Assembly: GCA_001303585.1 (NCBI GenBank) | Contig: LJTT01000032.1 | Coordinates: 1-37,231 of the forward strand | Source of the DNA: Betaproteobacteria bacterium SG8_41 | GTDB lineage: Bacteria; Pseudomonadota; Gammaproteobacteria; Burkholderiales; SG8-41 | Direction of reading: 5' to 3' | DNA: 37,231 nucleotides | Shown: piece by piece, positions 7,852-14,633 of the stretch | Numbering within the stretch: position 1 is the stretch's first letter | Layout of the letters: each line of letters begins with the position of its first letter | Notes under the pieces: model-generated | What the model was told of the DNA's origin: nothing | The model's input: the letters and a program-made list of their open reading frames with translations, nothing else | The model's database searches: none | Made by a program: the position numbers and the translations under genes

Positions 7852-8637
7852 TTGAGCAACAAGATTCACCCCACTGCGATTGTCTCTGGTCAGGCCCAAC
7901 TGGGAGAGAGCAACGTGGTTGGTCCTTATGTGGTGATCGAGGACAACGTGCAAATCGGCAATGAGAACTCGCTGCTGACTGGCACAGTGTTGAAAAACGG
8001 GGTGAAGATGGGAGACGCCAATACCGTGCACGAGTACGCGGTAATCGGGGGGGCGCCACAGGACGTGGGTTTTAATTCAACCACCCTCAGCTATGTCACG
8101 ATTGGTGATCGTAATACCCTGCGCGAGTACGTCACGGTACATCGAGCCAGCAAGGCTGAAGCCATGACCCGTCTGGGTGACAGAAATTATCTGATGACCC
8201 AGGTCCACGTCGCGCATGACTGTCTCCTCGGCGACCAGGTGACTATCGCGCCTGGTACGGGACTGGGTGGATTTGTGCATGTTGCGGATCGGGCGTTTAT
8301 CTCCGGCGGTGTGATGGTGCACCAGTTTGTACATATCGGTACGCTGGCCATGATTGGCGGTAATGCCAAAATCACCCAGGACGTGTTGCCTTACATGCTG
8401 ATCGACGGTGTGCCGGGGACCGCCCGCGGCCTCAATCTGGTAGGCTTGCGCCGTGCCGGTTTTTCTCGCTCTGACCTTCAGGCGCTGAAGAAGGCGTACC
8501 AACTCATTCATCGATCGTCCCGGCCCCTGCAAGCGATACTGGATGAGTTGCGTGGGATGGACAGCCCATATGCGCTGCATTTGGCAGAATTCATCGCGAG
8601 CTCAAATCGCAGTTTTCACCGGGATAAGCAGCATTAA
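7852..8637 (+). CDS. LpxA-like acyl-ACP:UDP-sugar O-acyltransferase
   Basis: Left-handed beta-helix acyltransferase of the LpxA family, which moves a hydroxyacyl chain from ACP to UDP-GlcNAc in lipid A synthesis. The hexapeptide repeats start at HPTAIV. QVHVAHDC holds His122, the likely catalytic base (E. coli His125), and MVHQF holds the counterpart of His160. The E. coli chain-length Gly173 matches Gly170. Two other active-site positions differ: E. coli Lys76 (QDLK) is Gly73 (QDVG), and His144 is Phe141. The TTG at 7852 is preferred because GGAG lies five bases upstream; an in-frame ATG at 7840 would add four residues and lose that site. No lpxD, fabZ or lpxB is adjacent; instead fabA and fabB follow. 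It is probably a paralogue of the housekeeping enzyme, with substrate uncertain. Confidence 0.85.
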   Translation: MSNKIHPTAIVSGQAQLGESNVVGPYVVIEDNVQIGNENSLLTGTVLKNGVKMGDANTVHEYAVIGGAPQDVGFNSTTLSYVTIGDRNTLREYVTVHRASKAEAMTRLGDRNYLMTQVHVAHDCLLGDQVTIAPGTGLGGFVHVADRAFISGGVMVHQFVHIGTLAMIGGNAKITQDVLPYMLIDGVPGTARGLNLVGLRRAGFSRSDLQALKKAYQLIHRSSRPLQAILDELRGMDSPYALHLAEFIASSNRSFHRDKQH

Positions 8638-8805
8638 TAGCGGCATGGTTTCATTGTCGGGTGCAGGCGGCGATAGAATGCACGACTTCAGGACAAAAGA
8701 TCCGGAACAGTGCGGTCAAACTTGGGATCGAATGCGGCAACTGGGCGTTGAAGCGCGAGATGAGGGTGAATCGCTCGTCAGCCCGTTAACTAGGAATGCT
8801 TGATT

Positions 8806-9345
8806 ATGGAGTCAACCGGTACAGTGTCCGCGGATCGGAAAGCCAGTTACGGCTACGAGGAGTTATTGGACTGCGGGCATGGCAAGCTGTTCGGGCCAGG
8901 CAATGCCCAATTGCCCTTGCCGCCCATGCTGATGTTCGACAGTATTACGACGATCAGTGAAAAAGGGGGCGTGCATGGCAAGGGGCAGGTTATCGCTGAG
9001 CTCGATGTCACGCCGGATCTATGGTTTTTTGCCTGTCATTTTGAGGGTGACCCGGTGATGCCGGGTTGCCTTGGGCTCGATGCCATCTGGCAATTGCTGG
9101 GTTTCTATCTGGGCTGGTTGGGTGGCCCGGGTCACGGACGCGCCCTCGGCGTCGGCGAGGTCAAGTTTTCCGGTCAGGTGACGCCCAGCAATAAAAAACT
9201 CACCTATTATGTTGACCCCAAGCGGGTCATCATGCGAAAACTGTTTATGGGCATTGCCGACGCCAGAATGGAAGTCGATGGACGCGAAATCTATACTGCA
9301 AAGGATGTGCGTGTCGGTTTGTTTACTGCAACCGAACGCCTCTGA
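8806..9345 (+). CDS. fabA: 3-hydroxydecanoyl-ACP dehydratase/isomerase FabA
   Basis: Hot-dog-fold enzyme that dehydrates 3-hydroxydecanoyl-ACP and isomerises trans-2- to cis-3-decenoyl-ACP, the branch point for anaerobic unsaturated fatty acid synthesis. Strong resemblance to E. coli FabA along the whole length. The block [20 protein letters not shown] holds the catalytic His78 and Asp92, and [15 protein letters not shown] follows. At 179 residues it is slightly longer than E. coli FabA. The ATG at 8806 is preferred over an in-frame TTG at 8800, because AGGA lies about ten bases upstream. It lies 168 bases after the lpxA-like gene and 6 bases before fabB. Codon use looks less GC-rich than the flanking genes. 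Confidence 0.95.
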   Translation: MESTGTVSADRKASYGYEELLDCGHGKLFGPGNAQLPLPPMLMFDSITTISEKGGVHGKGQVIAELDVTPDLWFFACHFEGDPVMPGCLGLDAIWQLLGFYLGWLGGPGHGRALGVGEVKFSGQVTPSNKKLTYYVDPKRVIMRKLFMGIADARMEVDGREIYTAKDVRVGLFTATERL

Positions 9346-9351
9346 TCGATT

Positions 9352-10575
9352 ATGAACCGTCGCCGCGTTGTTGTTACCGGATTAGGCATCGTTTCCAGTA
9401 TCGGTAACAACAAGACCGAAGTAACGGAAGCCTTGCGTGCCGGGCGGTCCGGTATCGAGCATTGCCAGGAGTATGCAGATCTCGGGTTCCGGTCCCATAT
9501 CCATGGTCGGATCCGTCTCGATCTGGCTGAAGCCATCGATCGGCGATTGATGCGTTTTATGGGCGATGGCGCGGCATTTAATTATCTGGCCATGGTGGAA
9601 GCGATCGCGGACGCGGGTCTGGAAGAGAGCGAAGTGTCGAACATTCGTACCGGGCTGGTGATGGGGTCTGGCGGCCCTTCCACCTCCAACATCGTGCAGG
9701 CGGCCGATATTCTGCGCGAGAAGGGTTTAAAACGGGTCGGCCCTTTCATGGTGACCCGCAGCATGTCGAGCACCAACTCAGCGTGTCTGGCCACCCCGTT
9801 TAAGATAAAGGGCGTGAACTATTCCATCAGCTCTGCCTGTTCCACCAGTGCGCACTGTATTGGGCATGGGGCGGAACTGATCCAGATGGGCAAACAGGAT
9901 ATGGTGTTCGCCGGTGGAGGTGAAGAAGTCCATTGGACGATGACGGTCCTGTTTGATGCCATGGGCGCCTTGTCTTCCAAGTACAACGATGCGCCGCAAA
10001 CCGCCTCCAGACCCTATGATGCCAATCGCGATGGCTTTGTGATTTCCGGCGGGGCTGGGGTCTTGGTCCTGGAAGAACTGGAGAAGGCCAGGGCGCGCGG
10101 GGCAAAAATATATGCCGAACTGGTTGGCTACGGGGCGACCTCGGATGGCTATGACATGGTCCAACCTTCTGGCGATGGGGCGGTGCGTTGCATGCAGCAG
10201 GCGATGGCGACTGTTGACGCGCCGATCGATTACATCAACGCCCATGGGACCAGCACCCCTGTTGGTGACATTCGTGAGCTGGAAGCGGTGCGCGAAGTGT
10301 TTGGCGAGCGAATCCCTCCTATTTCCTCGACGAAGTCATTGACCGGGCATGCGTTGGGCGCGGCGGGGGTGAATGAGGCAATCTATTCGCTCTTGATGCA
10401 GGGTGCGCGTTTCATTGCCGCGTCGGCCAATATCACCGAACCGGATCCGGGCGCAAAAGGATTCCCGATCGTTCGTGAACGACAGGACAATTTGACTCTC
10501 AATACGGTCATGTCCAACAGCTTCGGTTTCGGTGGCACCAATGCCACTCTTGTTTTTCAGCGCCTCGCAGATTAA
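9352..10575 (+). CDS. fabB: 3-oxoacyl-ACP synthase I (FabB)
   Basis: Beta-ketoacyl-ACP synthase I, which elongates cis-3-decenoyl-ACP made by FabA. Active-site residues are at the same numbers as in E. coli FabB: Cys163 in [10 protein letters not shown], His298 in [11 protein letters not shown], Lys328 and His333 in [14 protein letters not shown]. The C-terminal [14 protein letters not shown] motif is intact. Length is 407 residues. It follows fabA by six bases, so the two are surely co-transcribed. With FabA it makes a full unsaturated-fatty-acid module; many betaproteobacteria lack this pair, which with the base composition suggests horizontal gain. No clear ribosome-binding site is seen, so translation may be coupled to fabA. 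Confidence 0.96.
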   Translation: MNRRRVVVTGLGIVSSIGNNKTEVTEALRAGRSGIEHCQEYADLGFRSHIHGRIRLDLAEAIDRRLMRFMGDGAAFNYLAMVEAIADAGLEESEVSNIRTGLVMGSGGPSTSNIVQAADILREKGLKRVGPFMVTRSMSSTNSACLATPFKIKGVNYSISSACSTSAHCIGHGAELIQMGKQDMVFAGGGEEVHWTMTVLFDAMGALSSKYNDAPQTASRPYDANRDGFVISGGAGVLVLEELEKARARGAKIYAELVGYGATSDGYDMVQPSGDGAVRCMQQAMATVDAPIDYINAHGTSTPVGDIRELEAVREVFGERIPPISSTKSLTGHALGAAGVNEAIYSLLMQGARFIAASANITEPDPGAKGFPIVRERQDNLTLNTVMSNSFGFGGTNATLVFQRLAD

Positions 10576-10598
10576 CTAGAACCTATTTCATATACAGG

Positions 10599-10637
10599 CG
10601 CGCGATGAATGGCGCGCAGCGTCCGCTCCATCGCGCG
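10599..10637. repeat. inverted repeat downstream of fabB
   Basis: CGCGCGATG (10599-10607) and CATCGCGCG (10629-10637) form a 9-bp stem with a 21-nt loop between the convergent fabB and amt genes. There is no T-run, so termination is uncertain. Confidence 0.4.
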
Positions 10638-10645
10638 TGATTAAT

Positions 10646-10670
10646 CCCGCACCGCGTCAGCGGTGTCGGG
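10646..10670 (-). terminator. hairpin at the 3' end of amt
   Basis: Read on the minus strand, CCCGACACCGC and GCGGTGCGGG pair around a TGAC loop with one bulge, starting three bases after the amt stop codon. The tract that follows (ATTAATC) is only weakly T-rich. Confidence 0.4.
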
Positions 10671-10672
10671 TA

Positions 10673-11986
10673 TTAAAGGTTGTAGCCGGTCTCGTTGTGC
10701 AGCACCGTGTCGAGGCCTTCGGTTTCCTCTTCCGGCGTCATGCGCAGGCCGACGAGCGTGTCGCTGACCTTCAACAGCACGAAGGAGATGATGCCGGACC
10801 ACGCGCCGATCACCAGGATGCCCAGGATCTGCACCAGCACCTGGCGGCCCATGCCCGTGCCTTCGGCATAGCCGACGCCGCCGAGTGCGGTCGCCGCGAA
10901 CACCCCGGTGAGCAGCGTGCCCAGTATGCCGCCGACGCCGTGCACCGGGAAGACGTCGAGCGAATCGTCGATGCGCAGCGTGCGTTTCATGTAATTGGTG
11001 GCGGAGAAACACACGAGCCCCGCGGCAGCACCAATCACAATCGCACCCAGCGGCCCGACGAAGCCGGAGGCTGGCGTGATCGTGCCCAGCCCCGCGACCA
11101 TGCCCGTCACAATGCCGAGCACCGAGGGCTTGCCGTAGCGAACCCACTCGCAGGACATCCAGGCGAGAGATCCGGTCGCGGCGCCGATGTGCGTGACCAG
11201 CATGGCCATGCCCGCGGAACCGTCAGCGGCGAGCGCGCTGCCGGCGTTGAACCCGAACCAGCCCACCCAGAGCATGCACGCACCGGTAACGGCCATGGTG
11301 AGGTTGTGCGGCGGCATGGGCGTTTCGGGAAAACCCTTGCGCGGGCCGAGCACCAGCGCGGCGACCAGTGCGGCCATGCCCGCGTTCAAGTGCACGACCG
11401 TGCCGCCAGCGAAATCCATGAGCCCCAATTGCTGCAGCCAGCCGTCGCCCCAAACCCAGTGGGCGATCGGGGCATAGACGAGAAGCAGCCAGAGCAGGCT
11501 GAACAGCAGCATCCCGGAAAACCTCACGCGTTCCGCGTAGGCGCCAATGACGAGCGCGGGGGTAATGATGGCGAACGTCAGCTGGAACATCGAAAAAACG
11601 CTCTCGGGAATCGTGCCCTTAACGGAACTGACCTGGACGCCGGACATGAAGGATTTTCCGAACCCGCCATACCACGCATTCGCCGTGCCGCCGTCGCCGA
11701 ACGCGATGCTGTAGACCACGACCACCCACGCGATCGTGACCATGCAGGTGATCGCAAAACACTGCATCAGAACGGACAACACGTTCCGGGTCCGCACCAG
11801 GCCGGCGTAGAAGAGCGCCAATCCCGGGATGGTCATGAACAGCACCAGGACAGACGCGGTGAGCAGCCAGGCCGTGTTCGCGGTGTCGAGCTTTGGCGGT
11901 TCGGCGCCTGCAGCGAGCGGCGCGTAGAGGAGTGACGAGGCGAGCAGCAGGCCCATCAGTGCGAAGAAGCGCGTCTGGATTCTCAT
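10673..11986 (-). CDS. amt: ammonium transporter (Amt/MEP family)
   Basis: Inner-membrane trimeric channel for ammonium/ammonia. A cleavable signal peptide (residues 1-28, ending AAGA) precedes about eleven membrane segments. The pore twin histidines are His199 (GGTVVHLNAG) and His349 (FPVHGVGG). The family motif DFAGGTVVHLNAGMAALV is intact, and the C-terminus ends ETEGLDTVLHNETGYNL, the tail that meets P-II proteins. Length is 437 residues. No glnK is next to it; the only P-II gene in the window is glnB at 33.9 kb. A short ORF with a strong ribosome-binding site precedes it in the same direction, with a hairpin in between, so expression may be controlled in the leader. Confidence 0.96.
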   Translation of the reverse strand: MRIQTRFFALMGLLLASSLLYAPLAAGAEPPKLDTANTAWLLTASVLVLFMTIPGLALFYAGLVRTRNVLSVLMQCFAITCMVTIAWVVVVYSIAFGDGGTANAWYGGFGKSFMSGVQVSSVKGTIPESVFSMFQLTFAIITPALVIGAYAERVRFSGMLLFSLLWLLLVYAPIAHWVWGDGWLQQLGLMDFAGGTVVHLNAGMAALVAALVLGPRKGFPETPMPPHNLTMAVTGACMLWVGWFGFNAGSALAADGSAGMAMLVTHIGAATGSLAWMSCEWVRYGKPSVLGIVTGMVAGLGTITPASGFVGPLGAIVIGAAAGLVCFSATNYMKRTLRIDDSLDVFPVHGVGGILGTLLTGVFAATALGGVGYAEGTGMGRQVLVQILGILVIGAWSGIISFVLLKVSDTLVGLRMTPEEETEGLDTVLHNETGYNL

Positions 11987-12021
11987 AGTCGTCGAAAGTT
12001 ATGTGGGTTTTCGTTGAGGTC

Positions 12022-12044
12022 GACCGGCGAAAGCCGCGCCGGTC
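12022..12044 (-). promoter_or_regulatory. hairpin between the small ORF and amt
   Basis: A perfect 8-bp stem (GACCGGCG/CGCCGGTC, 7-nt loop) starts at the stop codon of the 50-codon ORF and ends 36 bases before the amt start. There is no U-tract, so it is more likely a pause, attenuation or stability element than a terminator. Confidence 0.35.
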
Positions 12045-12195
12045 ACTCGCTTTTATGCTTGTTGCCGGAAGTATAATCGAAGGCGGCAGTAGACGGCTGG
12101 GCCGTCCGTTGCCGGAGATCCCGGAGAGCGACCGAGCAGTAGCGAGTGCCGGCATTCCATGCCGGGTATTGCGCCCGATGTTTTTCTTGATTCAT
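12043..12195 (-). CDS. small ORF of 50 codons upstream of amt
   Basis: Hypothetical protein of 50 residues starting MNQEKHRAQYPAWNAG and ending SGNKHKSE; hydrophilic, with one Cys, no membrane segment and no family I recognise. The case for translation is the initiation region: AAGGAGGAGCTC ends three bases before GTGATG, one of the strongest ribosome-binding sites in the window. It runs in the same direction as amt, 56 bases upstream, with a hairpin at its stop codon. A 7-bp palindromic stem (CCGGCAT/ATGCCGG, 12149-12165) lies inside it. It could be a true small protein or a leader whose translation tunes amt. An in-frame extension upstream exists but has no good start. Confidence 0.45.
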   Translation of the reverse strand: MNQEKHRAQYPAWNAGTRYCSVALRDLRQRTAQPSTAAFDYTSGNKHKSE

Positions 12196-12244
12196 CACGA
12201 GCTCCTCCTTGCGCGCGCCGCGGGCTGCTGCGAACGTTTTGCGC

Positions 12245-12273
12245 ATCATGGACTGCGTGTTGCGCCCGGTCAA
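12245..12273 (-). promoter_or_regulatory. candidate sigma70 promoter for the small ORF-amt unit
   Basis: On the minus strand, TTGACC (12268-12273), a 17-base spacer and CATGAT (12245-12250). Transcription would start near 12238, about 45 bases before the small ORF. Confidence 0.3.
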
Positions 12274-12398
12274 GGAGGGGCCCGGCTCGCGGCGTGGAGA
12301 TCGAGCATCAAAGGGCAAACTGCGATGCGGGGACAGGGGCGGCGCAGCGGTGGCGGGGTATTCTGCCCCGATCTCGACAGAGAGCCGCGCCGTACGCG

Positions 12399-12884
12399 AT
12401 GAACATTGTGCTCGTCAACAAGCCGGGTGCCGAACTCGACGCCGTGCGCGACCTGTTTCTTGAGTACGCAGAGTCGCTCAGCTTCAACACCTGCTTTGGC
12501 GGTTTCGATCAGGAGCTGTCCGCGCTTCTGGGGGACTATGGTCCGCCGCACGGTTGCCTGCTCCTCGCGCGAGAAGGCTCTGATGTCGCGGGCTGCGTGG
12601 GGGTGCGGCGCGTTGATACGGAGACCTGCGAGATGAGGCGCCTCTATGTTCGGCCGCATTTGCGCGGCACGGGGACCGGGCGCGCGCTCGCAGCGGCAGC
12701 GATCGCGCAGGGGCGAGCCCTTGGCTATCGTCGTTTATGCCTCGAGACGCTGCCGACAATGCTGGAGGCGCGCTCGCTGTATGCTTCCCTGGGGTTTACT
12801 CAATGCGCACCCTATTGCGGCAACAGTTACGCGGGCAGTGACTGCTTAGAGCTCGGGCTTGTCTCGGTGACCGGCGACACGTGA
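12399..12884 (+). CDS. GNAT family N-acetyltransferase
   Basis: Acetyl-CoA-dependent acetyltransferase of the GNAT superfamily, 161 residues. The acetyl-CoA binding motif A is MRRLYVRPHLRGTGTGRAL near residues 79-97, with the pyrophosphate loop RGTGTG. Motif B follows as ARSLYASLGF. The frame stays open upstream to 12159, but that part has no plausible start or family similarity, so the ATG at 12399 is used. The ribosome-binding site is weak. It is divergent from the small ORF-amt unit and convergent with the thioesterase gene. The substrate, small molecule or protein, cannot be told. Confidence 0.85.
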   Translation: MNIVLVNKPGAELDAVRDLFLEYAESLSFNTCFGGFDQELSALLGDYGPPHGCLLLAREGSDVAGCVGVRRVDTETCEMRRLYVRPHLRGTGTGRALAAAAIAQGRALGYRRLCLETLPTMLEARSLYASLGFTQCAPYCGNSYAGSDCLELGLVSVTGDT

Positions 12885-12891
12885 CCAACAA

Positions 12892-12933
12892 CAGTGGTTC
12901 AGAAAAGCGAAACAAGTGAATCATTAACCACTG
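12892..12933. repeat. inverted repeat after the GNAT gene
   Basis: CAGTGGTT (12892-12899) and AACCACTG (12926-12933) form an 8-bp stem with a 26-nt loop, between the convergent GNAT and thioesterase genes. No T-run follows. The loop end and downstream bases show traces of a 7-base period. Confidence 0.35.
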
Positions 12934-13082
12934 AATCAGACGGGCCTGCACAGGGAACGATGCGAAACCGGATGTAGGCTTCGGCCCCGCGATAATGTCC
13001 GCATGCTTCCGTGGGCGTCGTTCCTGAACTTACTTCGCATGAATAGCGGCTCGTCGGGGGCGGCCGCCGGATGCGCTGGCGG

Positions 13083-13511
13083 TCACGCTCCGGTGGCGCG
13101 GCTTTTCTCGGCAACCTTTGCGTTGAAGCGTTCGCGATCGATCACGACACGCTGATGTGTTCCCTCGGCGATCTTGTCGATGCCGTCGTGGGCGGTCACC
13201 GAGAAGCTGAGCCTGCGGCCGTCGATCCGGTCTAGTTTTACATCGACGGTTACTGTCAGGCCGGGCGGTGTCGCTGCCAGGTGCGAAAAGTTCACCAGCA
13301 CGCCAAGAGATTGCTCGTCCGGCCAATCGAGGTGCGGCCGCAGCGCTTCGAGACAGGCCCATTCCATCAACCCAACCATGAAGCCGGTCGCGAGCACCTC
13401 GGGCATCTGCCGGAACATCTCCGACTCAGGGTAGAGATGCGGCACTGTCTTGGTCGGTGGCACTTCGAACTTGAACTGGAAAGTGAGGCCGGGCTGCAGC
13501 GTGTTTTTCAT
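13083..13511 (-). CDS. FlK-like acyl-CoA thioesterase (hot-dog fold)
   Basis: Single hot-dog-domain thioesterase resembling fluoroacetyl-CoA thioesterase FlK. The FlK catalytic trio is matched in order and spacing: Thr42 (LATGF), Glu50 (MEWACLEAL) and His77 (VNFSHLAATPPG; FlK has His76). Length is 142 residues. Most relatives act on ordinary short acyl-CoAs, so fluoroacetate detoxification is not implied. A heptamer-repeat array begins one base upstream of the ATG, so no Shine-Dalgarno sequence is visible. It is convergent with the GNAT gene and 90 bases from the end of the Ada-like gene. Confidence 0.82.
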   Translation of the reverse strand: MKNTLQPGLTFQFKFEVPPTKTVPHLYPESEMFRQMPEVLATGFMVGLMEWACLEALRPHLDWPDEQSLGVLVNFSHLAATPPGLTVTVDVKLDRIDGRRLSFSVTAHDGIDKIAEGTHQRVVIDRERFNAKVAEKSRATGA

Positions 13512-13512
13512 C

Positions 13513-13547
13513 GTGAACAGTAAGCGGTGAGCGGTGAGTTGTAACCG
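13513..13547. repeat. degenerate heptamer array (GTGAGCG-type), five units
   Basis: Successive 7-mers read GTGAACA, GTAAGCG, GTGAGCG, GTGAGTT, GTAACCG. The array begins one base before the thioesterase start codon, which is read on the minus strand. Confidence 0.75.
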
Positions 13548-13601
13548 GGAAAGTGCCTATGCGCGTTGACGTTGTTTTTAGCGTAGGTCGCATTTTACCG
13601 C

Positions 13602-14495
13602 TTACCGCGTTGGTGCACCGGTGCGGGCGGCTTCCCACCCGAGGATCGCTGCCTTTCGTGTTTCGCCCCAACGGTAGCCCCCAAGCTGACCCGATTCGCG
13701 TATCACGCGATGACAGGGAATCAAGAAGGCTATGGGATTGGCGCCGACAGCTGCCCCGACAGCGCGGGCGGCGGCGGGTTTCCTGATCCGACCCGCGATC
13801 TCGCCATACGTGGCCCGCGCGCCAAGCGGCAGCTGCAACAGGGCGCGCCACACCTGCAACTGGAAATTCGTGCCCTTGACGAGGAGGGCGAGCGGTTTTT
13901 TCGCAGGGGCCGACAGCGGATCGAATACCAGCGCCCCAAGCTCGCGGACGCGGACCCGGTCGAGCTTGATGCGCGCCTTTGTCCATTCTCCCCTGAGAAG
14001 ATCCTCCGCTGCTCGCTCGCTCGGCCGCTCGACAAAACGCAAGGCGCAGATTCCGCGTGGCGTGCAGGCAATGATCGCCCATCCAAACGGCGATTCGTGA
14101 ACGCCGAACGCGATTTCCAGTCCTGCGCCGCCCGATTTGTATTCGCCCGGAGACATGGCCTCCAGCGTGACGAAGAGGTCGTGCAGCCGTCCTGGACCGG
14201 AAAGCCCGGCGCCTGCACTCGCTTCCAGGAGACTTCCGGAGTGCGCAATCTGCGCCTTGGCGCGCTCAAGCGTGAGATGCTGCAGGAAGCGCTTGGGACT
14301 GACGCCCGCCCAGCGCTGGAAGAGGCGCTGGAAATGGAATTCCGAGAGGCGGACGTGACGCGCTACTGCGGTCAGCCCCGGCTGCGCACCGGCGTGCAGG
14401 TGAAGGTACGCGATCGCGCGTGCAACACGTTGATAGTCCAACGCACATGACGCGCCGCCTGCGGAGTCCGGTGCCTCGCTACTGATCGATCCCAT
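13602..14495 (-). CDS. AraC-HTH / O6-alkylguanine-DNA alkyltransferase fusion (Ada-like)
   Basis: Bifunctional Ada-type protein that repairs O6-alkylguanine and probably binds DNA. An AraC-type helix-turn-helix (residues 20-120) precedes the alkyltransferase part. There the DNA-binding and active-site loop reads VGANPIAFLIPCHRVI, with acceptor Cys261 in PCHRV. The N-terminal zinc domain of E. coli Ada, with its methyl-phosphotriester acceptor Cys, is absent; the 297-residue length agrees. Switching on by methylation as in Ada is therefore unlikely. The start ATG lacks a clear ribosome-binding site. Gene order with the GspE-like gene upstream and the thioesterase downstream suggests no functional link. 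Confidence 0.92.
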   Translation of the reverse strand: MGSISSEAPDSAGGASCALDYQRVARAIAYLHLHAGAQPGLTAVARHVRLSEFHFQRLFQRWAGVSPKRFLQHLTLERAKAQIAHSGSLLEASAGAGLSGPGRLHDLFVTLEAMSPGEYKSGGAGLEIAFGVHESPFGWAIIACTPRGICALRFVERPSERAAEDLLRGEWTKARIKLDRVRVRELGALVFDPLSAPAKKPLALLVKGTNFQLQVWRALLQLPLGARATYGEIAGRIRKPAAARAVGAAVGANPIAFLIPCHRVIRESGQLGGYRWGETRKAAILGWEAARTGAPTR

Positions 14496-14551
14496 ACGGG
14501 CGCAGGATAAGGCGCGGACGCAGCACTGCCAACCCGATTCTTGCGCAGTTT

Positions 14552-14629
14552 GGGAAATAGGGAATAGGCAATGCGAAATGGTGGTTGACTAACGGCCGGT
14601 GGATTCGCGTTCACCATTCACGATTCACT
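14552..14629. repeat. two adjacent degenerate heptamer arrays
   Basis: Array one (14552-14579) reads GGGAAAT, AGGGAAT, AGGCAAT, GCGAAAT. Array two (14602-14629) reads GATTCGC, GTTCACC, ATTCACG, ATTCACT. The second ends four bases from the stop codon of the GspE-like gene (minus strand) and is the reverse complement of the GTGAATC type. Confidence 0.7.
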
Positions 14630-14633
14630 GCTC

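Noticed and set aside
8678-8803. 41-codon ORF between lpxA-like and fabA
   Set aside because: Its ATG lies inside a TAGAAT -10-like box with no ribosome-binding site, and the peptide resembles nothing known.
10637-11935. Open frame of 432 codons on the plus strand opposite amt
   Set aside because: Rich in His, Arg and Gln with no recognisable domain, fully antisense to a clear ammonium transporter.
12137-12165. Sigma54 (-24/-12) promoter upstream of amt
   Set aside because: GGCAC and TGC are present on the minus strand but the spacing is off by one base, and they lie inside the small ORF.
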